A DNA stretch of 64,000 nucleotides from Hyphomicrobiales bacterium (GCA_900468625.1 UBUL01000025.1:1-64000); one strand, 5' to 3'; shown: positions 25,323 to 35,115, counted from the stretch's first letter. Notes: generated from the letters alone by a model not told the origin. A program made the numbers and translations.

Positions 25323-25907
25323 TCAGTCTGCAAATTCGGCTCCTTCCCCACCAATTTCGGCAGGAGTAGGCCAGTCGGCGCGACGAAGGCATCGGAGCAT
25401 TGAGAGCGGCTCGGATATGACGGCTGGTAACTGGATCTCCCGGGCGAGTCCGGCGGAAAACGACCGAAACGCCGCTAGATTGATTTCCGGAACCCCGATC
25501 AGAACGGGCACGGAAAGCTCCATTGCGCGGGCCATCAGCGATCGGAAACCGCCACCTTCGGCTTCGGTTTTGCCAAACTTGCTAAGTACCAGAAGGTCGG
25601 TTTTGCTGGAGAGCCCCTCCGCCGCTGCCTCGCATGCAAGACGCAATTGATCGGTATCGAGAACACATCCCCGCGCTTCAGGCCCTCGATCCTCGGATAT
25701 TCCAAAAAGCTTGCCGGTCGAAAGATCCCTTATATACATGTCGCATTTGACGCGATCAGGCCGCGGCTCGCTGTGCTGGATGAGACCGGCCAATCGCATT
25801 CTCTCATCGGTCATCATGTTGGTGACCTTCCGCAGAAATTTCTCGAAATCCGCGCCTCTCGAATAGACGACGGCGGTAATGGGATAGCTGGAGCGATCAA
25901 GCCGCAT
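25323..25907 (-). CDS. DUF2478 protein, molybdenum-associated NTPase-like
   Basis: 194 residues resembling DUF2478: ITAVVYSRGADFEKFLRKVT near the start, then LSTGKLFGISEDRGPEARGC, then LLVLSKFGKTEAEGGGFRSL and VPVLIGVPEINLAAFRSF. Members usually sit beside molybdate transport or molybdoenzyme genes, as here, last in a run after moeA. The family is thought to bind nucleotides; no biochemical role is established to my knowledge. AAGGAA precedes the ATG. Confidence 0.75.
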   Translation of the reverse strand: MRLDRSSYPITAVVYSRGADFEKFLRKVTNMMTDERMRLAGLIQHSEPRPDRVKCDMYIRDLSTGKLFGISEDRGPEARGCVLDTDQLRLACEAAAEGLSSKTDLLVLSKFGKTEAEGGGFRSLMARAMELSVPVLIGVPEINLAAFRSFSAGLAREIQLPAVISEPLSMLRCLRRADWPTPAEIGGEGAEFAD

Positions 25908-25961
25908 CGGTGGTTTCCTTCGGATTGGCCTTCATGGGATAGCGGTGCGTTTCGATTGCAC

Positions 25962-27212
25962 TCACTGTTGGAAACGCATCGGGTCGAAAGGAAGAATCTT
26001 CAGGCTCGTGCCGACTTCAACCGAGGCACACGTCTCCGGCACGATAGCCACGGCATCAGCCGAAACAAGCGTCATCATTCTATGCGATCCCTCCGGGCCG
26101 GCGCGATCGGCAATCAATCTGCCATTCCTGTTTGCAAGTCTGACAGGCAGCAGTTCGGTACGACCCGGCTTATGGCCGAAAGCAAAGGCCATGTCTGCAA
26201 TGACGGGTCGAGACTCTGTCTGTCCGAGAAAGGCTCTGATCATCGGTCGTATGAAGGCGAGCGCGCCGAAAGCGGCGGCTTGCGGATTTCCCGGCAGCCC
26301 GATGAAGCACGCATCGCCAACCTTGCCGAAGCCGACCGGCTTGCCGGGCTTCACGGCGACTCTGACGATATCAAGTCGACCGCCAGCGCCTGCAACAGCG
26401 TCGCACACATGATCCTCCTCGCCGGCGGACATCCCCGCGGTCGTGATCACGAGATCCGCTTCTTGACTGAGCGCCGTCAAGGCCTTCGTGATTAAAGCCG
26501 GATCATCGGGTACGCTTTGAAGGCTGACGGAGGTATTGGGGTGTTCCAGAAGAGCAGCGAGCATTGGGCCGTTGGCGTCACGGATCGCGCCGGGTGTAAG
26601 CGGCTCGTGAGCAGCGCGAAGTTCCGACCCTGTCGTGAGAACGGCTGTCCGTAAGGTGCGGATAGCCCGCACCGTGGTGATCCCCAGGGCTGCCAGCAAG
26701 GCGATCTCGGGCCAGCCGATAACACGCCCGGCCTCAAGAACCGTGTCACCTTCCGACACGTCTTCTCCGGCCCTGCGAATATGGCCGCCGGGACGAATGC
26801 CGGACCGAAACTGCACGACATCGCCCCTTCGAGTGACATCCTCCTGGATAACGACCGTATCGGCGCCCAGCGGCAAGGCGGCCCCTGTCATGACGCGATG
26901 AGCCGTGCCTTGCAAAAGCAGGCCTGGGGCATTCCCCGCCTTCGTAATGCCGGTTATCGGAAGGATGGAAGGCGAACCGTCTCCGCCAATGCAAATGGCA
27001 TATCCATCCATTGCCGCCTGATCAAAGCGCGGAAGAGCATGCGGCGCCTTGATGGGAACTGCCAAAACGCGGCCCATTGCGCTGGCCACCGAAATTTCTT
27101 CCTGTCGATCGATCGGCCGGGCGAGCTTCACGGCTTCATGACATGCCGCTTCGAAAGATACCATTCCGGCAACTGGGGGAAAACACTTCTCATGCGGTGG
27201 AGCGAGCGTCAT
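25962..27212 (-). CDS. moeA: molybdopterin molybdenumtransferase MoeA
   Basis: 416 residues with MoeA domain order: FEAACHEAVKLARPIDRQEE, LPRFDQAAMDGYAI (about 62-75), RRAGEDVSEGDTVLEAGRVI, the MPT-binding domain with TAVLTTGSEL and DLVITTAGMSAGEEDHVCDA (canonical TSGGVSxGxxD, slightly altered), VKPGKPVGFGKVGDACFIGL and LPGNPQAAAFGALAFIRP. It inserts molybdate into adenylylated molybdopterin, the last step toward the cofactor that NarG needs. Embedded in the nar operon, overlapping the preceding 100-residue gene by 23 bases, so supply is probably co-regulated with nitrate reductase. A housekeeping moeA may exist elsewhere. Confidence 0.93.
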   Translation of the reverse strand: MTLAPPHEKCFPPVAGMVSFEAACHEAVKLARPIDRQEEISVASAMGRVLAVPIKAPHALPRFDQAAMDGYAICIGGDGSPSILPITGITKAGNAPGLLLQGTAHRVMTGAALPLGADTVVIQEDVTRRGDVVQFRSGIRPGGHIRRAGEDVSEGDTVLEAGRVIGWPEIALLAALGITTVRAIRTLRTAVLTTGSELRAAHEPLTPGAIRDANGPMLAALLEHPNTSVSLQSVPDDPALITKALTALSQEADLVITTAGMSAGEEDHVCDAVAGAGGRLDIVRVAVKPGKPVGFGKVGDACFIGLPGNPQAAAFGALAFIRPMIRAFLGQTESRPVIADMAFAFGHKPGRTELLPVRLANRNGRLIADRAGPEGSHRMMTLVSADAVAIVPETCASVEVGTSLKILPFDPMRFQQ

Positions 27213-27492
27213 GGCAATCTTCCTCGGGCAAGACCTTGTTCAGAATGGCGCGAACCGCGGCAAGGCCCGGATCCTCGGAACGGTTCATGATGCCGATCAG
27301 CTGCACGAAATGATCGTCGGATGCCGTTTCCATGAACGAGCGGACGATCGCCGCAAAGTAGCCTGCCGGCTCCATCGCTTCTGCAGCGGCTGCGTTTTCG
27401 AGCCGTTTGGCCAGCCCTTCCACGCCAAGAGCATCGATGAGCCTTTCGACGGTTTGGGGATTATCGAGGCTGGCGAGTAGCGTACCGAACAC
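27190..27492 (-). CDS. 100-residue protein of the nitrate reductase operon, unknown function
   Basis: GTG start with GAGGAAAAG upstream, ten bases after the isomerase gene. The product is helical (MFGTLLASLDNPQTVERLID, GLAKRLENAAAAEAMEPAGY, DDHFVQLIGIMNRSEDPGLA) with no Cys cluster. Its position between the PpiC gene and moeA implies a maturation or stability role for nitrate reductase, by context only. Confidence 0.75.
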   Translation of the reverse strand: MFGTLLASLDNPQTVERLIDALGVEGLAKRLENAAAAEAMEPAGYFAAIVRSFMETASDDHFVQLIGIMNRSEDPGLAAVRAILNKVLPEEDCHDARSTA

Positions 27493-27501
27493 GGCTTTTC
27501 C

Positions 27502-28392
27502 TCACTGTACCAGAGGGGTCGCAGCGCCGTTAAGCGTGATGCCCCGGATGTCCGCACGGCCCACGAGCAGCGAGATATATTGCGCCGTCGCCTGCCGGCG
27601 GACATGTTCCTCGAGATAGGTGGCGATCTGTTCCTTGACTGCTTCGAACGGCAGGAGCGAACCCTCGATCTTGCGAACGAGGCGGATGAGATGAACCCCA
27701 TAGCGGCTTTCGACCGGCGCCGAGATCTCGCCGACGGCAAGCCCGGTCAATGCTGTTTCGAATTCCGGTGTCGTATCTCCCAGGCTGATCTGGCCGAGAC
27801 TGCCGCCGACCTCGCGGGAGGGACAATCGGAACAGTCTCTGGCCAATTCGGCAAAGCGCTCCGGCTCACGCTTCAGAAGGCCGGCAAGGGAGGCCACCCG
27901 TTCCCGCGCCTCAGCGAATGCGTCGCCATCCTGCCGCCGCGCTGCAATCAGGATGTGATCCGCCTCGAAAAGCGGCGGCGTTACGAAGCGCTTGCGGTTA
28001 TTGTCATAGAAGCGGCGCAACGCCTCCTCGTCTGCCACAGGCATCTGCACTTCCCGCTCGATAAGCGCACGCAGCACTGCGTCTTCGCCGGTTTCGATGC
28101 GCCCATCAGCATCGGCCTGCGGCTCGATGAAGATGCCCAGACGCTGCGCTTCTTCCAAAAGCAGGTGACGAACGACAAGTGCCCGCGTTGCAGCATGCCA
28201 TGCAGCACCTGGATTGTCGGCCGGGAAATTCTGCGTCTCGGCGGCGATGTCCTTGCGGGAGATTGCCACACCATTGACGCTGACCGGCGGCATGATGCCT
28301 GCCCCGACCGCCCGGCTTGGCGGGTGATCATGCCGGTGCTCATGCTCATCACGAGGCTGCGCGCCGGTGCGGTCGATGATGATGGAAACCAT
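27502..28392 (-). CDS. PpiC/parvulin-type peptidyl-prolyl isomerase, NifM-like
   Basis: About 296 residues. After an N-terminal His/Asp-rich stretch (QPRDEHEHRHDHPPSRAV) and a SurA/NifM-like helical region, a rotamase domain spans about 140-245: FEADHILIAARRQDGDAFAE, DCPSREVGGSLGQISLGDTT, SAPVESRYGVHLIRLVRK. There is no signal peptide, so it should act in the cytoplasm. Parvulins are found at the end of narGHJI operons in several proteobacteria, presumably helping fold NarGH. The ATG at 28392 has GGGAGAG upstream; a GTG at 28398 overlaps the narI stop and is the alternative. Confidence 0.85.
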   Translation of the reverse strand: MVSIIIDRTGAQPRDEHEHRHDHPPSRAVGAGIMPPVSVNGVAISRKDIAAETQNFPADNPGAAWHAATRALVVRHLLLEEAQRLGIFIEPQADADGRIETGEDAVLRALIEREVQMPVADEEALRRFYDNNRKRFVTPPLFEADHILIAARRQDGDAFAEARERVASLAGLLKREPERFAELARDCSDCPSREVGGSLGQISLGDTTPEFETALTGLAVGEISAPVESRYGVHLIRLVRKIEGSLLPFEAVKEQIATYLEEHVRRQATAQYISLLVGRADIRGITLNGAATPLVQ

Positions 28393-28394
28393 GG

Positions 28395-29126
28395 TCACTC
28401 TCCCGGATGTCTGTAGGAACGCGACGGATGACGCTCATGATCGAAGCGACTCCGCACCACCTGATAGCCGGGGCGCCCGAGGTACCAGATCGGCGCGCTC
28501 CAGACATGGACCAGGCGGGTGAACGGAAACAGCAGGAAGATCGTCATGCCGAGCAGCAGGTGCATTTTGAAGATGGGATGCACATCCGCGACGTAGGCGG
28601 CCGCCGCCGGCTGCAAGGTCAAAATGCCCTGCGCCCAGTTCATGAACTTCACCATCTCATGACCGTCCATGTGGTGAAGCGAGACGAAGATGGTGGAGAG
28701 GCCGAGCGTCAGCTGCAGCCACAAAATGAGCAGAATCGCCATATCCCCGAAGCTCGACGTCGCGCGAATGCGTGGATCGAAGAAGCGGCGATGAGCAAGA
28801 AGCGTGATGCCTATGAAGCAGGCGATGCCGGCAACGCCACCGACGACGATCGCAAGCCCTTGCTTGAAACTGTGCGGGATCCCCAGCGCGTCGAAAATCG
28901 CAATCGGCGTCAGCAGCCCGCCGGCATGGCCGATGAAGATCACCAGAATGCCGATATGAAAGAGATTGGAACCCCAACGCAGTTGCTTGCGCCGCAGCAG
29001 CTGCGAGGAGCCGGTCTTCCAGGTATATTGCTCGCGGTCGAAGCGGATGAGGCTGCCAAGCAGGAAGACAGTGAGGCAAAAATAGGGATACCAGCCAAAG
29101 AGTGCGGAATTGATCGTCTCGGACAT
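28395..29126 (-). CDS. narI: respiratory nitrate reductase γ subunit (cytochrome b)
   Basis: 243 residues with five hydrophobic helices (INSALFGWYPYFCLTVFLLG, FHIGILVIFIGHAGGLLTPI, QGLAIVVGGVAGIACFIGIT, AILLILWLQLTLGLSTIFVS, LLLGMTIFLLFPFTRLVHVW). Helix-borne histidines in FHIGILVIFIGH and FTRLVHVW are the expected haem b ligands. NarI anchors NarGH to the membrane and passes quinol electrons to NarH. GAAGGAGGAAG precedes the ATG; it lies 12 bases after narJ. Confidence 0.95.
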   Translation of the reverse strand: MSETINSALFGWYPYFCLTVFLLGSLIRFDREQYTWKTGSSQLLRRKQLRWGSNLFHIGILVIFIGHAGGLLTPIAIFDALGIPHSFKQGLAIVVGGVAGIACFIGITLLAHRRFFDPRIRATSSFGDMAILLILWLQLTLGLSTIFVSLHHMDGHEMVKFMNWAQGILTLQPAAAAYVADVHPIFKMHLLLGMTIFLLFPFTRLVHVWSAPIWYLGRPGYQVVRSRFDHERHPSRSYRHPGE

Positions 29127-29138
29127 GATCTTCCTCCT

Positions 29139-29849
29139 TCAATGGGCGTTGCTGCGCACATCGCGATGTGCGGCCCGCAGTCGGGTTTGAAGCCTTTCGG
29201 TGGAACAGCCATCCATGGCACCGCTTCCCGGACCGAAGGTGACGGCTGTTTCCTCCCATTCCGCATCGAGCGCGGCGAGATCGGCCGCCGCGCTCTCAGA
29301 GAGATCCGCTTCGCCGGACGCATCGAGCGGGACGCCCGCAATCGCTCGAATGGCCGTTAGCACGGCCGCATAGGGGGAAGCTCTTGAAACCAGCCGCTCT
29401 TCAAGCGCACCCAGGATATGGGCAGTCTCTAAGAGAAGACCGAGCGCCTCGCCGATCGGCTTCGTCGACAGGTATTCGAGGAAGAGCGGCAGATAATCCG
29501 GAAGTTCATTGGCATGGAGCTCCAGTCCGTCCTTCTCATAAAGGGCGGCAAGATCGACCATGGCCTGACCGCGGTCGCGGCTTTCCCCATGCACATGCTC
29601 AAAGAGGTGCAGCGAAAGGCGCCGACTCCTGTCGAACAGCTCGACATAGCGTTCCTGCAGCTCGAAGAGATCGAGCAAAGCAAGATCGTCAAGAAGCGGG
29701 CGAAGCGCCGATGCGACGGAAGGCGGCACGAGTTTCTCCGCGGCGATCGCCTCTGCGATCTCCGCCACAGCGGCACAGAGCTCCTCCGACGGATAGGTCA
29801 GGAGTGCGGAGAGCGCGCGTAAGGTAAGAACGGCTTGTCTCTCGGTCAT
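29139..29849 (-). CDS. narJ: nitrate reductase molybdenum cofactor assembly chaperone NarJ
   Basis: About 236 residues, helical TorD/NarJ family: LRALSALLTYPSEELCAAVA, YVELFDRSRRLSLHLFEHVH (the YVxxFD-SLHLFEH hallmark) and NELPDYLPLFLEYLS. It binds apo-NarG for cofactor insertion and membrane attachment. The start at 29849 shares one base with the narH stop (TAATG), so translation is coupled; the open frame extending to 29987 lies within narH. Confidence 0.95.
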   Translation of the reverse strand: MTERQAVLTLRALSALLTYPSEELCAAVAEIAEAIAAEKLVPPSVASALRPLLDDLALLDLFELQERYVELFDRSRRLSLHLFEHVHGESRDRGQAMVDLAALYEKDGLELHANELPDYLPLFLEYLSTKPIGEALGLLLETAHILGALEERLVSRASPYAAVLTAIRAIAGVPLDASGEADLSESAAADLAALDAEWEETAVTFGPGSGAMDGCSTERLQTRLRAAHRDVRSNAH

Positions 29850-31375
29850 TATGCGATCTCCATCGGGTTCTTGGCTTTCTTCTGCGGCTTTGTGCCAAAA
29901 AGGTTGGTCTCGCTTGAGCCGCCGGAACAGCCGTTGCCAAAGGAAAAGCCGCAGGAGCCGCGCAGGTCGTAGGCGTCCTCGCTCCATTCGCGGTGCGCCG
30001 TCGGGATGACGAAACGATCCTCGTAATTGGCGATCGCCATGATCCGGTACATGTCCTCGATATCGGCGCCAGTGAGCCCGACATTTTGAGCAATACGCTC
30101 GTCGATGCGGCCGTCAATGGATTTGGCGCGCATGTAGCCGCGCATCGCAAGCATTCGCTCCAGCGCCAGCGCCACGGGCTCCTCGTTGCCTGCGGTCAGG
30201 AGGTTGGCGAGATATTGCAGCGGAATGCGCAGCGAACGAACGTCCGGCATATCGCCGTTCAGGCCCATCTTGCCGGCGGACGCCGCCGATTGGATGGGCG
30301 ACAGCGGCGGCACATACCAGACCATCGGCAGGGTGCGATATTCGGGATGCAGCGGAAAGGCGACCTTCCAGTCCATCGCCATCTTCCAGATCGGCGAAAC
30401 GACGGCAGCCTCGAGCCATGCCTCCGGCACGCCGTCGGCGCGCGCCTGGGCGATTACCTTCGGGTCCTTCGGGTCGAGGAAGAGATCGAGTTGGGCCTGG
30501 TAGAGATCCTTCTCGTTCGGCGCGCTTGCGGCCGCCTCGATGCGGTCGGCATCGTAGAGCAGCACACCGAGATAGCGGATGCGCCCGACGCAGGTTTCCG
30601 AGCAGACGGTCGGCTGGCCGGCTTCGATGCGCGGATAGCAGAAGATGCACTTTTCCGACTTGCCGGACGACCAGTTGTAATAGATCTTCTTATAAGGGCA
30701 GCCGGAGACGCACATGCGCCAGCCGCGGCACTTGTCCTGGTCGATGAGCACGATACCGTCCTCTTCGCGCTTGTAGATCGCGCCCGAGGGACAGACGGCA
30801 GCACAGGCCGGGTTGAGGCAATGCTCGCACAACCGCGGCAGGTACATCATGAAGGTGTTTTCGAACTGGCCGTAGATCTCCTTCTCGATCCCCTCGAAGT
30901 TCACGTCCTTGGAGCGCTTCTCGAATTCGCCGCCCAGGATTTCCTCCCAGTTCGGACCCCATTCGATCTTCTCGATACGCTCGCCCGAAATCAGCGACCG
31001 CGGGCGCGCGGTCGGGAAAGCCTTCGATTCCTTTGCCGTATGCAGATGGTCATAATCGAAGGTGAAGGGTTCATAGTAGTCGTCGATCTCCGGCAGGTCG
31101 GGATTGGCGAAGATATTGGCAAGGACACGCCATTTCGCGCCGATCTTCGGCTCGATCTTGCCGTTGCGCTTACGCCGCCAGCCGCCGTTCCATTTCTCCT
31201 GATTTTCCCATTCGCGGGGATAGCCGACGCCGGGCTTGGTTTCGACATTGTTGAACCAGGCATATTCGACGCCCTCGCGGCTGGTCCAGACATTCTTGCA
31301 GGTCACGGAACAGGTATGGCAGCCAATGCATTTATCGAGGTTGAGAACCATCGCAATCTGGGCACGGATCTTCAT
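29849..31375 (-). CDS. narH: respiratory nitrate reductase β subunit (Fe-S)
   Basis: 508 residues. Iron-sulfur ligands are arranged as in NarH: CIGCHTCSVTCKNVW (about 16), CEHCLNPACAAVCPSGAI (about 180), KCRGWRMCVSGCPY (about 213; the Trp variant marks the [3Fe-4S] site) and CIFCYPRIEAGQPTVCSETC (about 240). It relays electrons from NarI haems to NarG. The ATG at 31375 overlaps the narG stop (ATGA); 16 upstream in-frame codons belong to the narG region. Confidence 0.96.
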   Translation of the reverse strand: MKIRAQIAMVLNLDKCIGCHTCSVTCKNVWTSREGVEYAWFNNVETKPGVGYPREWENQEKWNGGWRRKRNGKIEPKIGAKWRVLANIFANPDLPEIDDYYEPFTFDYDHLHTAKESKAFPTARPRSLISGERIEKIEWGPNWEEILGGEFEKRSKDVNFEGIEKEIYGQFENTFMMYLPRLCEHCLNPACAAVCPSGAIYKREEDGIVLIDQDKCRGWRMCVSGCPYKKIYYNWSSGKSEKCIFCYPRIEAGQPTVCSETCVGRIRYLGVLLYDADRIEAAASAPNEKDLYQAQLDLFLDPKDPKVIAQARADGVPEAWLEAAVVSPIWKMAMDWKVAFPLHPEYRTLPMVWYVPPLSPIQSAASAGKMGLNGDMPDVRSLRIPLQYLANLLTAGNEEPVALALERMLAMRGYMRAKSIDGRIDERIAQNVGLTGADIEDMYRIMAIANYEDRFVIPTAHREWSEDAYDLRGSCGFSFGNGCSGGSSETNLFGTKPQKKAKNPMEIA

Positions 31376-34300
31376 TCTGCAGCCTCCTTCTGAGCATTGA
31401 TTGCAAGCGGCTCTTCCAGCCAATCGACCTTGGACATCTTGCGCACGACGACGAACTCATCGCGGTTGGAGCCGACGGTGCCGTAATAGTTGAAACCGTA
31501 GGCAAGCTGGGCATAACCGCCGATCATATGGGTCGGCTTCAGGACGGTGCGGGTCACCGAATTATGGATGCCGCCACGGTTGCCGGTCAGTTCCGAGCCG
31601 GGGGTGTTGATGATCTTCTCCTGGGCGTGGTACATCAGCGCCATGCCCTGCTTGATGCGCTGCGAAACGACGGCGCGGGCCGTCAGCGCACCGTTGGCGT
31701 TGAAGACTTCGACCCAGTCGTTGTCGACGATGCCCGCCGACTTCGCATCCGTCTCCGAAATCCAGACGACCGGCCCGCCCCGGTTCAGCGTCAGCATCAG
31801 GAGATTGTCGGTGTAGGTGGAATGGATGCCCCACTTCTGGTGCGGCGTCAGGAAATTGAGAACGATTTCCTTGTTGCCGTTCGGATGGCGATCCTTGACC
31901 ACGCCGATCGCCTTTAAATCGACCGGCGGCTTCCAGGTGACGAGACCTTCGCCGAAAGCCCGCATCCAGAGATGATCCTGATAGAGCTGCTGGCGGCCCG
32001 TGAGCGTGCGCCAGGGGATCAGCTCGTGGACGTTCGTATAGCCGGCATTGTAGCAGACCTTCTCGCTCTCGATGCCGGACCACGTGGGCGACGAGATGAT
32101 CTTGCGCGGCTGCGCCTGGATATCGCGATAGCGGATCTTCTCGTCTTCCTTGGGAAGGGCGAGATGCGCGTGGTTGCGCCCGGTCGCCTTCGACAGGGCT
32201 TCCCAAGCCTTCACCGCCACTTCGCCGTTGGTCTCCGGCGCAAGCATCAGAATGACCTCCGCGGCATCGATGTCGGTCTCGATTTTCGCAAGACCCTTTG
32301 CCGCACCATCCCGATGGACGCCGTTCAGCGCGGCAAGTGCCGCCACTTCGTGCTCGGTCTTCCAGTTGATGCCCTTGCCGCCATTGCCGATGGAGGTCAT
32401 CAGCGGTCCGAGTGCGGTAAAGCGGGCATGGATGTTCGGATAATCACGCTCGACGACGGCGACGGAGGGCATGCTGCGGCCGGGAACAGGTTCGATCTCG
32501 CCGCGTTTCCAGTCCTTGACGTCGAAGGGCTGCGCCATCTCTCCGGCGCTGTCGTGCTGAATAGGCGTCAACACGACATCCTGTTCGACACCGAGCACTT
32601 CGGGCGCAACGCGCGAAAAGGCCTCGGCGATCCCCTTGTAGATGTCCCAGTCGGAACGCGCTTCCCAGGCCGGATCGACCGCAGCCGACAGCGGATGGAT
32701 GAAGGGATGCATATCCGAGGTGTTGAGGTCGTTCTTTTCGTACCAGGTGGCGGTCGGCAAGACGATGTCGGAATAGACGCATGTGGTCGACATGCGGAAA
32801 TCCAGGGTCACCAAAAGGTCGAGCTTGCCGCGCGGCGCCTCGTCGTGCCAGACGACCTCCTTGTTGCGGACAGCGCCTTCCGGTCCGAGATCCTTGCCCA
32901 TGACGCCGTTTTCGGTGCCGAGCAGGTGCTTCAGGAAGTATTCGTGCCCCTTGCCGGAAGAGCCGAGCAGGTTCGAGCGCCAGACGAACATGTTGCGCGG
33001 CCAGTTGGCCGGATCGTCCGGGTCTTCGCACGAAAGCTCGAGCTCGCCGGATTTCAGGGCCTTCGCAACATAGTCCTTCGGCTCCAGGCCGGCCGCCTTC
33101 GCCTTTTCCGCAACCGAAAGCGGATTGACCTTCAGCTGCGGGGCCGACGGCAGCCAGCCCATGCGCTCGGCGCGGACATTGTAGTCGATGAAACTGCTTT
33201 CCCAATCGCCCTCCGGCGCCGTCGGCGACAGGATTTCGGCCGCCGTCAGCGTCTCGTAGCGCCACTGGTCGGTATGAGCGTAGAAGAACGACGTCGAGTT
33301 TTGGTGGCGCGGCGGACGAGACCAGTCGAGCCCGAAGGCAAGCGGCGTCCAGCCGGTCTGCGGCCGCAGTTTCTCCTGCCCGACATAGTGCGACCAGCCG
33401 CCGCCGGACTGACCGATCGCCCCGCAGAAGACGAGGAGGTTGATCACGCCGCGATAGTTCATGTCCATGTTGTACCAATGGTTCATGCCGGCGCCGATGA
33501 TGATCATCGAGCGGCCATTGGTCTTCTCGGCATTGGTCGCAAATTCCCGGGCGACGGTGATGATCGCATCGCGCTTGACGCCGGTGATGTGCTCCGCCCA
33601 GGCGGGCGTGAACGGCACATTCTCATCGTAATCACGGGCAACGTTTTCGCCACCGAAGCCGCGATCGAGGCCGTAATTCGCCATCATCAGATCGTAGACG
33701 GTCACGACCTTGATGGGCGCGCCATCGGTGCCTGATATCGTCCGGACAGGGATATTGCGGGTCAGAATTTCGCTATGCCCGGTCGCCACGAAATGCTCAG
33801 TGGCGCGGCCGCCGAAATAGGGAAAATCGACTGCCGCGATCTCGGCACCCTCGCCCGCAAGCGAGAGCTTGAGAGAGGTGTTACGGCCGTGGCCGTCCTT
33901 CTCTTCGAGGTTCCACTTGGCCGTTTCTCCCCAGCGATAGCCGACGGAACCGAGAGGAGCGACCAGTTCGCCCGTCTTCTCGTCGATCGCGACGGTCTTC
34001 CATTCCGGATTGTTGGCTTCGCCAAGCGCACCCTCCAGCTCGGAAGCCCGGAGCAGGCGCTCGGGAACCAGCCGCCCGTCGCGCTCCACGAGCCGCACGA
34101 GGAACGGCATATCGGTGTAGCGGCGGGCATAATCCTCGAAATAGGCAACCGACCGCTCGAGGTAATATTCGCGCAGGATCACATGGCCCATGGCGAGCGC
34201 CAGCGCCGCATCCGTTCCCTGCTTCGGGTTCAGCCAGATGTCGGCGAATTTCGTCGCCTCGGCATAGTCGGGGCTGACGACGGCGCTCTTTGTGCCCTTG

Positions 34301-35115
34301 TAGCGGACTTCGGTATAGAAATGCGCATCCGGCGTGCGCGTCTGCGGCACGTTCGAACCCCAGACGATGATGAAGCCGGCATTGTACCAGTCGGCGCTTT
34401 CCGGCACGTCCGTCTGCTCGCCCCAGGTTTGCGGGCTTGCCGGCGGCAGGTCGCAATACCAATCATAGAAGGACATGCATACGCCGCCAATGAGCGAGAG
34501 ATAACGCGCGCCCGCCGCATAGGAGACCATCGACATGGCCGGGATCGGCGAGAAGCCGATGATGCGGTCCGGCCCATGCGCCTTGATCGTGTAAGCGTTG
34601 GCGGCAGCAACGATTTCCGTCACCTCGTCCCAGTTCGCCCGTACAAAGCCGCCATGGCCGCGGATGGAGATGTAGGATTTGCGCTTTTCGGCATCCTCGA
34701 CGATCGACGCCCAGGCTGCGACCGGCGACAGGGTTTTCCGCGCCTTGCGCCAAAGCTTCAGGAGCCGTCCGCGGATCATCGGGTATTTCACGCGCGCGCC
34801 GGAATAAAGATACCAGCTATAGGAGGCGCCCCGCGCGCAGCCGCGCGGTTCATGGTTCGGCAGGTCCGGCCGTGTGCGCGGATAGTCCGTCTGCTGCGTC
34901 TCCCAGGTGACGATGCCGCCCTTCACATAGATCTTCCACGAGCAGGAACCCGTACAGTTCACGCCATGGGTCGAGCGGACGATCTTGTCGTGCTGCCAGC
35001 GTTTGCGATAGCCATCCTCCCAGGAGCGATCCTCGCTGGTAACGATGCCGTGGCCATTGGAAAACTGACCGACATTCTTTCGAAAGAAGGTGAGCCGGTC
35101 GAGGAAATGAGACAT
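31372..35115 (-). CDS. narG: respiratory nitrate reductase α subunit (Mo-bisMGD)
   Basis: 1247 residues, the usual NarG length. The His-ligated FS0 cluster site HGVNCTGSCSWKIYVKGG is at about residue 49, followed by WETQQTDYPRTRPDLPNHEP and RGASYSWYLYSG. The segment around DWYNAGFIIVWGSNVPQTRT (about 245) carries the molybdenum-site region. There is no twin-arginine leader, so the active site faces the cytoplasm as in NarGHI. AGGAGAA precedes the ATG, 15 bases after narK. It reduces nitrate to nitrite for anaerobic respiration; no nitrite reductase gene is in the window. Confidence 0.97.
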   Translation of the reverse strand: MSHFLDRLTFFRKNVGQFSNGHGIVTSEDRSWEDGYRKRWQHDKIVRSTHGVNCTGSCSWKIYVKGGIVTWETQQTDYPRTRPDLPNHEPRGCARGASYSWYLYSGARVKYPMIRGRLLKLWRKARKTLSPVAAWASIVEDAEKRKSYISIRGHGGFVRANWDEVTEIVAAANAYTIKAHGPDRIIGFSPIPAMSMVSYAAGARYLSLIGGVCMSFYDWYCDLPPASPQTWGEQTDVPESADWYNAGFIIVWGSNVPQTRTPDAHFYTEVRYKGTKSAVVSPDYAEATKFADIWLNPKQGTDAALALAMGHVILREYYLERSVAYFEDYARRYTDMPFLVRLVERDGRLVPERLLRASELEGALGEANNPEWKTVAIDEKTGELVAPLGSVGYRWGETAKWNLEEKDGHGRNTSLKLSLAGEGAEIAAVDFPYFGGRATEHFVATGHSEILTRNIPVRTISGTDGAPIKVVTVYDLMMANYGLDRGFGGENVARDYDENVPFTPAWAEHITGVKRDAIITVAREFATNAEKTNGRSMIIIGAGMNHWYNMDMNYRGVINLLVFCGAIGQSGGGWSHYVGQEKLRPQTGWTPLAFGLDWSRPPRHQNSTSFFYAHTDQWRYETLTAAEILSPTAPEGDWESSFIDYNVRAERMGWLPSAPQLKVNPLSVAEKAKAAGLEPKDYVAKALKSGELELSCEDPDDPANWPRNMFVWRSNLLGSSGKGHEYFLKHLLGTENGVMGKDLGPEGAVRNKEVVWHDEAPRGKLDLLVTLDFRMSTTCVYSDIVLPTATWYEKNDLNTSDMHPFIHPLSAAVDPAWEARSDWDIYKGIAEAFSRVAPEVLGVEQDVVLTPIQHDSAGEMAQPFDVKDWKRGEIEPVPGRSMPSVAVVERDYPNIHARFTALGPLMTSIGNGGKGINWKTEHEVAALAALNGVHRDGAAKGLAKIETDIDAAEVILMLAPETNGEVAVKAWEALSKATGRNHAHLALPKEDEKIRYRDIQAQPRKIISSPTWSGIESEKVCYNAGYTNVHELIPWRTLTGRQQLYQDHLWMRAFGEGLVTWKPPVDLKAIGVVKDRHPNGNKEIVLNFLTPHQKWGIHSTYTDNLLMLTLNRGGPVVWISETDAKSAGIVDNDWVEVFNANGALTARAVVSQRIKQGMALMYHAQEKIINTPGSELTGNRGGIHNSVTRTVLKPTHMIGGYAQLAYGFNYYGTVGSNRDEFVVVRKMSKVDWLEEPLAINAQKEAAE

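Noticed and set aside
29993-33735. Two long plus-strand frames antisense to narH and narG
   Set aside because: Same GC-skew shadow effect; products are Arg/Asp/Gly-rich with no recognisable fold.
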